Origin: Eulemur rufifrons
Lineage: Eukaryota; Chordata; Mammalia; Primates; Lemuridae
DNA length: 64,000 bases
Assembly (NCBI RefSeq): GCF_041146395.1
Contig: NC_091000.1
Coordinates: 12,042,501 to 12,106,500 of the forward strand
Direction of reading: 5' to 3'
Positions 1-11,496 of this stretch are shown one piece after another. Numbering within the stretch: the stretch's first letter is position 1; every line of letters starts with the position of its first letter. A program made the position numbers and the translations under genes. A model generated the notes under the pieces. The model did no database searches. It worked only from the letters and a program-made list of their open reading frames with translations, and was not told the origin of the DNA.

Positions 1-1224
1 AACACTGGTCTCATCAGGGTGGCCCTGGGTAGGCAGTTAATGACTAGACACTCGCTAGGCTGAAGGAATGAAGGCGTGACTCCCTCTACCCAGATCTTCT
101 TCATTAGCTTGCAAATTTTCCATAAGGCCACTCTCTCTACTTGTTCTACGAAGTTAAAGAAATTGCTTATGAAAAATTAAAATTAGTCTCTAGCATTAAT
201 ATCTAAGAGGGCTTTGATAGATATGGCTAAAGATGCTCCCTTTCCCACTTCCTCAGAGGATTTGAGAGGTATCTAACTTTTGTAACTGTCTGACTAGTGT
301 TTGGGACGTGGGGCTCTCTGTGATCACTGCGCTCGCAAGATGCAGCAGAGTGTAGACGACAAAAGAGGCCACGTCTTGACTTTTACAGGCCAAAAGTCCA
401 GCTAGGGCATAATGACAATAGGTTTAGAAGAATAAAGAAAGAACCAAGCTACCTCATACCCAGATAAGAAATCCTCCAGAGGAAAGGAAAACTTGAAGCG
501 TAAGGCAGGATCTGGGGAGTGAGCCTGCGTATGCTTCCCGAGGAGGGCGCTGTGTCCTGCCTGCCTGATCGCGGAATGGCAGCGGGAGGCGGGAAGAAAG
601 GGAAGGAGAGAGGTGGGCAAGAGCGAAAACCTGAGACAGGTTGGGGGAGCTATGAACAAGGTGACCCATGCCCCATTCCCAGCAGAACCCAGGGAAGCTG
701 CGAGACGTCTAGAGCATCCCCTCTTCCTAGCACAGCACGCAGGAGCAGACGAGGAGAAACAACTGCAGGGCATGTCTTGTTAGGTGGACCTGAGATAGCC
801 TCACAGAGCACCTGTGTCCCCCCAGCATGGAACATCTGCCTGGGCCTGGGAGAGGCAGTACAGCAAGAGGGTCCCCTGACCTAAATGCGACAGAGGGAAT
901 GGCCTGGAAAAAAAATGGCAAAGGCCACACTATGGGAGCCCCCTGGAATGGGTATTCAAATTTATAGAGAAGAAGGCAAAATCTTGAGCTGATGGTAATT
1001 TAAGTGTCTACCAGTTGGTGGAATGGGACCTTAAAAACAGAAAAAAAATGTAATCATAGAAAAATACTATAAATCATTTCTTTGCACACCTTGAGTTTAT
1101 GCACTGAGGTTTGTACCTGCCATACTCAGAGTTCATTTGCAAAGATGTTCTTTGCATAAACCAAAACCACAATTAAACTGCATTGACATTACCAAATAAA
1201 ACCTAAAACGTGTTTCTAAAGTTC
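1..1224. other. Intergenic DNA, no gene recognised
   Basis: I see no exon, RNA gene or clear repeat here. Short open frames around 400-930 lack codon structure or any recognisable motif and overlap each other on both strands, so they are treated as chance frames. Confidence 0.5.
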
Positions 1225-1625
1225 ATTCATTGAATGTAAGCTATGTACCTTTATATACATGATCTCATTTATTCCTTATAATTCATAGGTGCCAATATCC
1301 CCATTTTACAGGTAAGAAAATGGAGACTTAGAAAAGTGAAATCATTTGCCCAAGGCCACAATGGTGGTGAATGGTGGAACCAGAATTCAAACCCAGGAAA
1401 TGTCTGACTCCTAAATTGAATTTTTTTTTTTTTTTTTTTTTTAACAGACAAAGTCTCACTCTGTTGCCCAGCCTAACATGCAGTGGCGTGATCAAGGCTC
1501 ACTGCAACCTCGAACTTCTGGGCTCAAGCCACCCTCCCACTTCAGCCTCCCAATTATTACTATGTGGGGCTAAAGGCATGCCACCTGGCTCTAAATCCAC
1601 ATTCTTAACCACTAAACCAAGCTAC
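1225..1625 (+). repeat. MIR SINE, split by an Alu monomer
   Basis: The MIR core is recognisable as 'ccccattttacaggtaagaaa' followed by 'tttgcccaaggccaca' and 'gaattcaaacccaggaaa'. The MIR tail 'cattcttaaccactaaacc' resumes after position 1590. The Alu monomer in between must therefore have inserted after the MIR. Boundaries are approximate. Confidence 0.75.
1421..1590 (-). repeat. Alu left-monomer (FLAM-like), antisense
   Basis: A T-run (about 1422-1442) is followed by the reverse complement of a single Alu monomer ('tctcactctgttgcccag' to 'ggctaaaggcatgcc'). Only one monomer is present. It sits inside a MIR, and the flanks 'ctcctaaat' and 'ctctaaat' could be a degraded target-site duplication. 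Confidence 0.7.
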
Positions 1626-2019
1626 AAACTGTCCTTTCATTGGCTTTCCAGATCTCTCCAGGAACATTCCTTTCTGCTTCCTCTGCTACTCACATTATCA
1701 AGGCAATCATAGTTATGAACGGAACCCCTGGGTACAAAGAAGCACAAATTTCTTATCCTTCCTGCTCTTAAATTTCCAAAGGGCCCAATAAGTAAATGGA
1801 TCATTGCTGTCGTAATCTTAGGGCCTGGACTGAACAAATCTTAGCTCAATCTCTGTTTCTTTTGCAGTCGCCACACCTTGTGAGTTAATCAAAACTGCTG
1901 ACTAATTAAACTTTACCAAGGAGCAATATGTGATAGGAAACAGTGACCTAGACCAGAAGTCAAGTATCTTCCTTGGTTTCTTATTCTTGTTCTGCCATTT
2001 ACCTGTGAACTAAAAATAA

Positions 2020-2372
2020 AACCCTAAGCCCTCTGCTAACTGAATGGACCCCTCTTGGCCAAGGGGACCCCAGAAACACCTTAAAATTGAGTTCCCAGCC
2101 AAGACAGGACGGGAGATATAAAGTACAATTACACATGTGTATGCTTTCTGTTTTCATAAATATTCATGACTCCTCCTATAGCTTGTTGAATATGTACATT
2201 TAACCATTCCACTCAGTATATAAATCTTACTGTCTGTCCCTTGAAGCACGCGTTCCTGACTTCTGGCCCAGGCTCTGCTTTCCCACCTGTCGGAATGGCC
2301 ACCCCCAGGCTGCAACTCTTAATGAGAAATAAATTCTCCTTTTTCCAAAGTATAAACCTCATTTTTTTTTTT
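2020..2372 (+). repeat. Possible LTR-like or unclassified old repeat
   Basis: The stretch reads like the 3' part of an old retroviral-type LTR: 'gaatggacccctcttggcc', then a C-rich stretch, then 'gagaaataaattctcc' with an AATAAA signal near 2325. I recognise the wording as repetitive but cannot name the family, and no terminal duplication is visible. Confidence 0.3.
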
Positions 2373-3307
2373 TTAGTTAACAAACCAATTGTTTGACCTT
2401 GGGCATTCACTTACTCACTGTCTCCCCCGGTTTCTCCATCTACAATATAAACGCAATCTCTCAGGTCTCCTTCCAGATCTATCTTCCCATGATTCCGAAG
2501 AGTCAGGATCAAGTGTATGATTTTATGAGAACATGACCTGCACTTCTCCAAATACTAACTCTTCTCTGATCTGTATCTCCCTCCTAGATTTAAATCTCCC
2601 ACAGCCTGCGACAAGGCACAGGTGTAGAGCATCACAAAGGGATGGGAAAATAAACTATAATAATATCTCATCTTGTTGGCACATGAAGACTAAAAAGGTG
2701 AAATTTTTTTCGGTGAGTATCTATAGAGGAGCATATTAAAACATATAAGAATTGCTATAAAAGGGTTTATCACTTTGGCTAAAATGTGGAAGAAAGGAAG
2801 TCACCTGACAATAGTGCCTCTCACAGGAGAATCGTCTTGTGTCATTTAAAACCATTGACTACCATCCTTTCTTTAAAATCTTTTCTGGTATCTGCTGATC
2901 CTTCTGTTTATATTGCTGTTATCTCCACTTCCTTGAGTGTAAATTCTTCGATTTGTTGAGTTTGTTATTTTCTTTGCATGATACTGACCTTCCTCAGATG
3001 TTTTATTATTCTTAGGGGGAGTGCATGACTCAGACCTGTGCAATCAGAATATTTCATACCCTTGGCTAGAGTGTTTATGTAAGGGATAGACATATGACCC
3101 TACAGGACCAATGAACCCCCAACAGAACCTCAGGACTTCAGCAGAAACCATCAGGAAAGATAAGTTGTCTTTCTACTGAGGTTGCTGAGCTCTAAAGACA
3201 GAAATAACATTAATGCTGATGTCTGCAGAGTGGGACCAGGGTGAGTAAGGAAGGGAAGTTTTTACTTTCATTTATGCCTTTTATTCTATTTAAATGTTTC
3301 ATTTTTG
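2373..3307. other. Intergenic DNA, nothing recognised
   Basis: Unique-looking AT-rich sequence. No exon, promoter or confident repeat was identified. Confidence 0.45.
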
Positions 3308-3605
3308 ACCAGGCCTGGTGACTCACGCCTATAATCCTGGCACTTCAGGAGGCCAAGGCAGGAGGATCACATGAGGCCAGGAGTTCAAGACTAGCCTGGG
3401 CAACATATCAAGACCCTCAACTCTGCAAAAAAAATTTTAAAAAAATTAGCCAGGTGTGGTGGCGCATGCCTGTAGTCCCAGCTATTTGGGAGGCTGAGAC
3501 AGGAGGATCACTTAAGCCCAGGAGTTGGAGGCTGCAGTGAGCGATGATCATGCTACTGCAACATGGTGAGACCCTGTCTCTAAAATAAAAGTAAATTTAA
3601 AAATA
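3308..3605 (+). repeat. Alu (AluJ-like), sense
   Basis: Dimeric Alu starting 'ccaggcctggtgactcacgc' with two monomers, a central A-rich linker (about 3427-3446) and an A-rich end. It is heavily diverged and lacks the strepsirrhine linker duplication, so an old AluJ-type copy is likely. Confidence 0.9.
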
Positions 3606-3684
3606 AACATTTTATTTTTGTGTGCATGCATAATTTAAATTTTTTAAAAACAGTGGTCAGAAAAACTGTGTTTATCTAGGCAGC

Positions 3685-4225
3685 TTGCTCCCCTGCCCTC
3701 TAAAATGTCCATTTCAGGCATTCTCTGCTCCATCAGATGGTCTCCCTCTCATCTTCCCATCTCCAAACTTACAAACCTCTTTGTCTTTTAAAATGCAGGA
3801 AGTGTCTGCCTACCTGAGGTTAATCTCTCTGTCTGTGTGTGGATCCCAGCCCCTCCTATTTCTTCAGAAATTGTGTTACCCTCTTTTGGTTCAGAGTCCT
3901 CAAACCCTCCTTCTGTGGGAGAAGCAGATACACATGTCCAAGTTACTCCCATCTTAAATTGAAAAGCTGCCTTGGCCCCAGAACCCTCTCCAGCTTCCTC
4001 TCTCTTCTCTTTACAGCCAGTTATCTCCATTTCCTGCTCCTGGACCCACTGCAACATTGCATCTGCCTTCATCACTCCAGCAGAACTGCCTTGCTAAGCT
4101 CACCGATGGCTCCGATCTCTACATCTGACTGTTGCTGCCAGTCTTTCTCTAACTTGATTTCTCACAGCTTCGGACACAGGGGACCACTCTCTCCTTAAAA
4201 CATTGTCTTGCTTTGACTTTCAGGA
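3685..4225 (+). repeat. L2 LINE fragment (reverse-transcriptase region), sense
   Basis: C/T-rich sequence containing 'agctcaccgatggctccga', '..gaccactctctccttaaaaca' and 'aggacaccacacc'. This is the degraded coding strand of the L2 (CR1-clade) ORF2 reverse-transcriptase region ('DHSLL...H...QDTT'). The open frames here come from this repeat and are not genes. Ends are approximate. Confidence 0.6.
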
Positions 4226-6559
4226 CACCACACCATAGCACAGTAATTTGCCTGACTTGTGTCCTCACACAGTTTGTGTCGACGTTTTCCCCTCTCTGTG
4301 AAGTGTTTCTCAAATCAAGGTCATGGTGTTGACTGGAGTGTTTGCTCTACACAAACCTCTGCAATCCACATGCAGACCTGCACACCAAGGGCTTCGCTGC
4401 TTCCACAATCACCTGCAGCAACAGGAGCCATCCTTCATGTTGCTCCAAGGGAAAGCCATCTGCAGAAAGGCCAGCTTGCTGCTGGCATTTCTATCGGATT
4501 TCTTCAGAGATATGATACAGCAGCAGTTTTAACGAATGGGCTTCCACTTATAGCAGAAAACTTAATCTTGTGAGATGTAGAGAACTAAGTCACTTGTGGC
4601 TTGACTCTCAATTTGGGGTGGTGGTGGGTATTTCTCAGTTGGTCAGAACTCTCTCCCTTTTCTCCTCTGATCAGTCTCTAGAGGGGGCAGTAAGAGAGAC
4701 AGCATTGTCTCTGTGCTTTCTTCCCTGTGGGCTCCACTGGGAGTGTAACTGATCTCCCAGCATGCACAATGCACACTAATCATTTCAGGAGTTTGAGGGA
4801 TCTCACTGGTCTGATGACTTGTTGAGAACCAGCTGTACTTTCCCTTGCTGATGGGCTGTCCACTCCCAGACTCACTTCACCCTGGACTATGGTGCCTGGC
4901 AAGCACTTTACCATTCAACTCTCTTTCTTGGGAACTTTTTGAATCTCCTCTAAGCCCTGTGAGAAAGGTGTCTGTGTGTACGTGCGTGTGTTAGGGGCAG
5001 AGGAGGAATCAGTATAGTTGGTTATCAGAGCTATAAAAGTCCCTGTCTATGCTCATTTCTCCTCTACTAAAGGCCAAAGACCTCAAAATCTACCCAGCAA
5101 TTTATGACAGCCAATACTTCCTATCTTACCCCCATGCCCATAGATTTTCCTAGTTATCACCTTAGAACTCTTCTCACCTTTGCTCTCTGAACCTCTCCCC
5201 CAAACCCAAATAGAAATTTGTCTCTATGTGATGGGAAGGCTTTTTTTTTTTTTTTTTTTAAATGACATTCTTCTTAACTTTGTCGCCTTTGGTCTATGCC
5301 CTGAATCTTTATATGCAAAGTCGACTTTTTAAGAATAAAAAAAAAACATTTACCTTTTCAGTCAAGCACCTGGCTTTTGCCAGTAAGTAGTACTCCAGCT
5401 TTCAGACTATGTTACTTTTATTATAACTTTTCAGAATTATTTTGAAATTCCAAATATCATCGGGCTAGGTAATCATAGATTCTTTTAGTTCCTATGGTCC
5501 CCTTAACAAAGAATTCATGAAAGGAGAGACCATAAGATTTCTTAATCTTTCACATAGCCAGATTTCTGCAATCCTTTCATCCTTCTAAATTTTAAGCAAT
5601 TAACTCCGAAAAGGAGAAAAGAATAGCAAAACTAGAAGCAAAATCCCAAGGTTCAAAATTTCTGTGTGCCTCTGTTTTTATGCAGTTTCTTTTGGCATGG
5701 CAGGAAGGTGGGCAATACTGTTTTTATATAATACTCGGATTTTGATTGTTCCAGCATGTATATAAATTACATGTTTTTTTGTTATCTGTATCTAATCTTA
5801 TCCAAAGTAACCTTTTTTTGCTTGATTATTCTGATTCAAGTATTTTATATCAAAGTCTACAAATATCTGAAAGGAAAAAAATTAATTTCATAATTTCTCA
5901 TCATTTAACTTATTCATATTTATTAATCTTAGAGTATACCTCTACCTGTAGCTGGAAATCTAACAATAAGGAAGCCGGCAGTAATAGATGTTGTGACTGC
6001 GGAAATCGTAAAGTGGAAAAACATGGAAGGAAAAAGAATAGCTCTGAGAGGGAGAGATTTGGCGTATACAGATAAAACAGGCACATCCACTCCGACTCTA
6101 TTTGCCCAGCTGGAAGTAACGCTGTTTAATTTAAGGAAATACTACAGATACAGAACATAATCGGTGCAGAGGGCTGTTGTTATCGACCAAAACCGAAAGT
6201 TCCAGGAAGCAGGTATTGCCTGGGTTGAACTAGAGACCTAAGAAACTGCAGAAACCCAACCCAACCCCTGCGGGGAAAAGACTAGCTTCAAAGACTGCAC
6301 TCCATACAGCAACGTGGAACTGGACTAATCTTGTTATTTTTATTACTGTTAATTGGCATCTCCACATTCTTAAAAGCCCCGAGACTGGGACGGCCTCCGA
6401 ATGCTTCGCTTGTCTATATTGAAAGCAACGCGAGAGGCCGTTTGCCGACATAACCGAAAAATGGAGGCCAGCTTTTGTTTATTTTGGCCCGGCTCAGACC
6501 CAGGCGTCTTAGGGCAGAGACCCACAGGCTTCGCGGCTGATCGTGGCACAAAGGCTAGC
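4226..6559. other. Intergenic DNA upstream of CDKN2AIP
   Basis: AT-rich and mostly unassigned. It holds an 18-T run near 5241-5260 and a T/C-rich stretch before it that may be further LINE debris. The last 400 bases grade into the CpG island. No coding exon was recognised. Confidence 0.45.
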
Positions 6560-6899
6560 AAGGCACAGCCCTCGCGGTCTTTGCCCGCCCCGGCCCAGCA
6601 GCCTCCGCGCCCGGGGCCGCACTGCCTCGCCTCTCCCCGCGCCGCGGCGAGCCCGGAGCGCGCGGCGTCACAAAGCGCAGCCGGAACGCTCAAGCGTCCG
6701 CCGAGCTTCGGGCGCCCCGGGGCAGCCCCACTTGCAGCCCTCCCTCGCGGGGCTGGAGGCGCCCGGCGCCCCTCCCCGCCGTCCCCTCCCCTCCCCGCAG
6801 CCTGGCTGGGCCGCGGCGTCGCGACTCCGCCGCCGCAAAGCGCCCTGGGAGCGCCGGCTCGCGCCGGAAGGACGCGCGGGCGCGCGGCGGCGGCGAGGT

Positions 6900-6907
6900 T
6901 ATAAAAG
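6900..6907 (+). promoter_or_regulatory. CDKN2AIP: TATA-like box TATAAAAG
   Basis: TATAAAAG lies inside an otherwise GC-rich island, about 200 bases upstream of the CDKN2AIP start codon. A start site 25-30 bases downstream (about 6930) would give a 5'UTR of roughly 170 bases. TATA plus CpG island is a less common combination. Function is inferred from the motif only. Confidence 0.55.
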
Positions 6908-7103
6908 GGAAGAAGCCGGCGGCGGGCGGAAGTGGGCGGTTCAGCTGCTCTGCGTGCTGTTGTTTGGTGTTTGGGCCTGCGGAGGGGCGTTCTCTGGAGG
7001 GCCGCCGGTGTAGGCCGCAGTGACAGGGCCGCTCGCCCCCGCGCTCCCCTCCTGTCTCTCGGTGCAGCGTCTGCTGGCGGCCTCCGCGTTCTGCAGGCCC
7101 AAC

Positions 7104-7375
7104 ATGGCGCAGGAGGTGTCGGAGTACCTGAGCCAGAACCCGCGGGTGGCCGCCTGGGTGGAGGCTCTGCGCTGCGAGGGCGAGACAGACAAACACTGGC
7201 GCCACCGCCGGGAGTTTCTGCTCCGCAACGCCGGGGACCTGGCCCCCATTGGCGGCGCTGCCTCGGCTAACACGGATGAAGCTGCTGAGGCCGAGAGCGG
7301 GACCCGCAGTCGACAACTGCAGCAGCTTATCTCCTTTTCCATGGCGTGGGCAAACCACGTCTTCCTCGGGTGCCG
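7104..7375 (+). CDS. CDKN2AIP: CDKN2AIP exon 1 (coding), collaborator of ARF
   Basis: Encodes residues 1-90 plus two bases of codon 91 of a 583-aa protein; human CDKN2AIP is 580 aa. The start lies in a good context (aacATGg). The first residues, MAQEVSEYLSQNPRVAAW, are the recognisable N-terminus of CDKN2AIP/CARF. This exon carries most of the XTBD (XRN2-binding) domain, with the conserved 'WRHRREFLLRN' helix and 'LISFSMAWANHVFLGCRYP' running into exon 2. The protein is nuclear. By established work it binds ARF and p53, modulates the p53-MDM2 axis and DNA-damage response, and binds the exoribonuclease XRN2. The donor follows as G|GTAAGT at 7376. Confidence 0.96.
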
Positions 7376-7827
7376 GTAAGTGAGGTAGCGTCCCTAACCA
7401 GGCCTCCCCGTTTGGTCTTCCGCCCCCGGCCTGGGGCCCGGAGCCGTCAGTGGGGAGGGGAAGTTGTGCAGCGCGGGAATCTGCAAGACCGCTGCCCTCT
7501 AAGGGTGAGAAGGGCGTCTCTGTGAGAAGCAGACATGATTAAGTCTGTCCGTACGTGCTCCCGTTGCGTGGGGGGCTGCTAGTAGAGTTGTTGGCGTTAA
7601 GCTGACAACGCTTTTGGGGTTGGACGCTAGATTTAAAGATGAGTGAGGAGGTGCCCAGCCTCCCAGACCCTGAGCATTTGTTTATGGGGTTCCAGGAAAT
7701 AGTTCTTGGCGGTTGGTACACTGTCCTGATTGCAACCAGGAAATGCAGTTCCTTTGGCCTGTTTTTGCACACCACACGTAGCTTAGAAAAAAACACTTTT
7801 TTAAAGTGACTTTTCCTTCTTTTTCAG

Positions 7828-7958
7828 ATATCCTCAAAAAGTTATGGATAAAATACTTAGTATGGCTGAAGGCATCAAAGTGACAGATGCTCCAATCCAT
7901 ACAACAAGAGACGAACTGGTTGCCAAGGTGAAGAAAAGAGGGATATCGAGTAGCAATG
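7828..7958 (+). CDS. CDKN2AIP: CDKN2AIP exon 2 (coding)
   Basis: Encodes the end of R91 through N134 plus one base of E135, finishing the XTBD domain ('YPQKVMDKILSMAEGIKVTD'). The acceptor is a clear polypyrimidine-CAG at 7825-7827 and restores the frame from exon 1 (272 nt + 131 nt). The donor is G|GTTAGC: a T at +3 makes it weaker than average, although +5 is G. Reading through this donor meets an in-frame TAG two codons later, so retention of intron 2 would give a roughly 135-residue XTBD-only protein. Confidence 0.95.
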
Positions 7959-8354
7959 GTTAGCAGATCATAGATGTGAACATACATAGGAGCTTAGAAC
8001 ATAAGTTTGATATAATTAGGAATTATTGTATTACTAATTTTTTAACAAGCCAGAATTTTTACAATGTTATTAATCAAGTTGGAATGTTAAACCTAAACTG
8101 TGTTTGTGTGAATTTGATAGTTTCTTTTGACTGCTTTAGATTTTGAAGTGTCCAGTGTTGCCTGATGCTGTTGATTTTTTAATATTAGAAATTAATGATT
8201 ACTGTTTTAAGAAATTGTTATTCCACACTTTTTAAAGAAACTACTAGTCCTGAAATATCTTCATCCTCTGCCTTTATTTTAATATGCATATGTCTTATAA
8301 ACTGATACGTATGAGGTATTCTTAGTTACGTATCTGTGTTTTTCTTCTTTTTAG

Positions 8355-9703
8355 AAGGGGTAGAAGAGCCATCCAAAAAACGAGCCTTAGAAGGAAAAAA
8401 CAATTCTGCAATTGAGCAAGATCATGCAAAAATTTCTGCCAAGTCAGAACGTGCATCAGCTCAGCGGGAGAACAGCTCAACGTGTATGGGGTCATCCACC
8501 AAATCAGAGAGTAGTGGAAACTCAACTCGGAGCTCTGGCATCTCCAGTCAGAATAGCTCTACAAGTGATGGAGACCCATCCGTTTCCAGCCACAGCAGCA
8601 GCAGCATTTCCTCTCAGGTAACAACAGCTGGATCTGGAAAAGCTTCTGAATCAGAAGCTCCAGACAAACATGGCTCAGCATCATTTGTTTCTTCGTTGCT
8701 GAAGTCTAGTGTGAATAGTCACATGACCCAGTCCACTGATGCCAGACAACAAAGTGGATCACCCAAAAAGAGTGCTTTGGAAGGCTCTTCAGTAGCAGCT
8801 GCTCAAAGTAGCTCAGAGATTGAGGTGCCCTTGTTGGGCTCCTCAGGAAGCTCAGAAGTAGAGTTGCCACTGTTGTCTTCTAAACCTAGTTCAGAGACAG
8901 CTTCAAGTGGGTTACCTTCTAAAACTAGTTCAGAGGCAGGTGTTTCATCATCAGTTTCTAAAAACAGTTCCTCATCAGGCACATCCTTACTGACTCCCAA
9001 GAGCAGCTCCTCAACAAATACATCACTGTTACCTTCCAAAAGCACTTCCCAGGTAGCTGCATCACTATTAGCTTCCAAGAGCAGCTCCCAGACCAGTGGA
9101 TCTCTGGTTTCCAAAAGCACTTCCTTAGCAAGTGTATCCCAGTTGGCTTCTAAGAGTAGTTCTCAGACTAGCACCTCACAGTTGCCTTCTAAAAGTACTT
9201 CACAGTCAAGTGAGAGTTCTGTCAAATTCTCTTGTTGCAAGTTAACCAATGAAGATGTGAAACAGAAACAACCTTTCTTCAATAGACTGTATAAAACGGT
9301 GGCATGGAAGTTAGTAGCTGTTGGTGGCTTTAGTCCCAGTGTGAATCATGGAGAGCTGCTAAATGCAGCCATCGAGGCTCTGAAAGCAACACTGGATGTG
9401 TTTTTTGTCCCACTAAAAGAACTGGCAGATCTGCCTCAAAATAAGAGCTCTCAAGAAAGTATTGTTTGTGAATTGAGGTGCAAGTCTGTGTATTTGGGCA
9501 CTGGCTGTGGAAAAAGCAAAGAAAATGCAAAAGCAGTTGCATCAAGAGAAGCATTAAAGTTATTTCTCAAGAAAAAGGTGGTGGTAAAAATATGTAAAAG
9601 GAAATACAGAGGCAGTGAAATAGAAGATCTAGTTCTCCTTGATGAAGAATCAAGGCCTGTAAACTTACCACCAGCATTAAAACATCCTCAAGAGTTATTG
9701 TAA
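8355..9703 (+). CDS. CDKN2AIP: CDKN2AIP exon 3 (coding), Ser-rich region and dsRNA-binding-like domain
   Basis: Encodes E135-L583 and the TAA stop at 9701-9703. A basic, probably nuclear-localising stretch ('EEPSKKR') opens the exon. Residues about 150-420 are extremely Ser/Thr-rich and disordered-looking, with degenerate 12-14-residue repeats such as LLASKSSSQTS, SVSQLASKSSSQTSTSQ. From about residue 425 the sequence becomes ordered and almost unchanged from the human protein. It includes a dsRBD-like domain at roughly 464-542 (E...C.L.CKSVYLGTGCGKSKENAKAVASREALKLFLKKK) and a basic tail (KICKRKYRG). The acceptor is TTTTTAG at 8354. The whole C-terminal two thirds in a single large exon is typical of this gene. 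The extra residues relative to human lie in or next to the Ser-rich part. Confidence 0.96.
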
Positions 9704-10200
9704 TATGTCCAAAATATCACTGCTTACAGTATCTGGTATTTGAAGAGAAAAACTGGCTTACTTTTGTACAGTATAAAACACAGGCTTTCACAAATTTTGT
9801 ATTGCTTTTTTTCCAGTTTTGCAGAAAATTTACATTCTGGTTCTCTTCACAGTAGAAATTGTAAATAATTTATGAATGACAGTGCACATTAAAAGGTGTG
9901 CATTAACAGCATACAAGTATGCTGTTTTATTTGCTGAAGAAAATACTGTCATCTATTTTTAATGATACATTAGGTACGATGTGTAGTCCTGTAGAATCTT
10001 AAAATTTTTGTACTACTTTCAATTTGGTGAAAATGTATTAAGTTGTCTACCATAGTTTTTTTCCTAGCTGAATAAAACCACATCAAAGAAAAGGGACCAC
10101 AGTATTTGAATGTCTGAAAGTCTGTGAAGCCTAAGGTTTTAAAAATGTTGCCCATAATGTTGAACATGTCTGTTAAAAAATAAAAGAAAAAATAGTTGCC
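9704..10200 (+). other. CDKN2AIP: CDKN2AIP 3'UTR (proximal part)
   Basis: AT-rich, repeat-free sequence directly after the stop codon. AATAAA hexamers occur at 10071-10076 and 10179-10184 and are the nearest plausible cleavage signals. The true 3' end may lie further downstream, since similar unique sequence continues to about 11490. Confidence 0.6.
10071..10076 (+). terminator. CDKN2AIP: Candidate polyadenylation signal AATAAA
   Basis: Canonical hexamer 370 bases after the CDKN2AIP stop. A second AATAAA follows at 10179-10184. Which one is used cannot be read from sequence. Confidence 0.4.
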
Positions 10201-11496
10201 TCAGACTATTTTTATGAGAAGTTGTAAGCATTTTTTAGATACAAAGCAGTATAAGTACTTAATTGTTATTTTATTCTGAAGTTGTTAAAAATTCACCATG
10301 ATTTTGACCACTACAGATTCTTTAAGTGGGTTAATTTATGTTTTCGGTGGAATACAATTTACACTTTTTCTTAAAGGACATAAATGTGGGTTTCTATACT
10401 AAGCATATTTTGTGACTACTATTAACAGATTGATTTGTTTAGATATTAAATGCTTTAAGCTATTTTACCTTTTCAAGAAGTTGTGTTTTTTTTCCCTCCT
10501 AAGTCAGAACCAATACCTGCAAATAGGCTTCCTACTACTTGTCATTATAAATTACAACCAGGTAATTTTTCATAGTGATACGCAAGTTTTTACGGGTAGG
10601 AAAATTACAATTTTCAAATCTAGAACTCAATGGTTTTTGTATTTACAAATCTCATAGAGTACTACTGGGAAGAATAGCCAAATTCCGCTCTTTAATGAGC
10701 CTGTTCAATGGAATTGTATTTGTTAGAGATGGAATTTTGTTTCTGTCTTAGGTGATTCTGACTGTATTTTTCTGTTGTGGTATATTGTTTGTTTTTCTTC
10801 AAACTGGCCCAAGATGTTTTGTTACCTTTGTGGCCTTCTGGCTTTCTAGATGCTATTTTGCTGCACATTGAGCAATAATGGTGATAACGTACAGAGAAAA
10901 CAAATGGCCTCTTACGGGCCAGGTGTATCGGGATAAGAAAAGTGAACATAAGTAGCACAACTTAAGTATGTGGAGGTTACTCCTGTTCTATATTCTAGGT
11001 AGGAATAATGGACAAAAATTCAAGTTTCTTATGCTTGAATTGAAATAATCAAGGATGTTTTCATTTTAGCAGATAATCTTTAAAAATGATTGCTTTTTGA
11101 GGATGTTTAGTTGGACACCAAAGCTAAAATCCACATACTGTGACTAGGTTGCCTTTATTGTGGGAAGCAATAATATGAAGGTATTGTGAAAGTACTTTTA
11201 ATTCACTTTCCTCCGTCTTGGAGAATGTGTCTTTTGTGGGACAAGGATTACCAGAAAAGCAAGCCAAAAAGTACAAAGACTAAATAAATTTCTGTAATAG
11301 ATCTAATTAGGTGGTTTGGTAATTTCCTAAATTGGCTTGTTTCAAGTTAATATAAAGGTTATTGAAAATATTTTGCAGTGAACTTTTGATGTGGAGGAAG
11401 CTGCTTGGTGTAAAAAATATTTCATTTATAAACATCTTATTTAAAATTTATAAAAGTACTCTTAAATTTAATGAAAAATGCATTTTTAAGAATTCC
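10201..11496 (+). other. Unique AT-rich sequence, distal 3'UTR or intergenic
   Basis: No SINE or LINE is recognisable for about 1.3 kb, which would fit an extended CDKN2AIP 3'UTR. Further A/T-rich hexamer-like sites occur, for example near 11281. No coding potential was seen. Confidence 0.4.

Larger units (their letters stand above)
6560..7480 (+). promoter_or_regulatory. CDKN2AIP: CpG island promoter of CDKN2AIP
   Basis: GC content and CpG density rise sharply at about 6560 and fall after about 7480, spanning the upstream region, 5'UTR, exon 1 and the start of intron 1. GC-box-like runs such as 'cccctcccctccccgc' lie upstream of a TATA-like element at 6900. The long open frames on both strands here (for example 6401-6904 and 6690-7358) are composition artefacts of the island. 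Confidence 0.9.

Noticed and set aside
519..884. 121-residue + strand open frame
   Set aside because: Overlaps three other open frames on the opposite strand and has no motif; likely chance.
6401..6904. 167-residue + strand open frame upstream of CDKN2AIP
   Set aside because: Lies in the promoter and ends at the TATA-like region; Pro/Ala/Arg-rich composition artefact.
6690..7358. 222-residue minus-strand open frame opposite CDKN2AIP exon 1
   Set aside because: Antisense shadow of exon 1 and the CpG island; no domain or codon structure.
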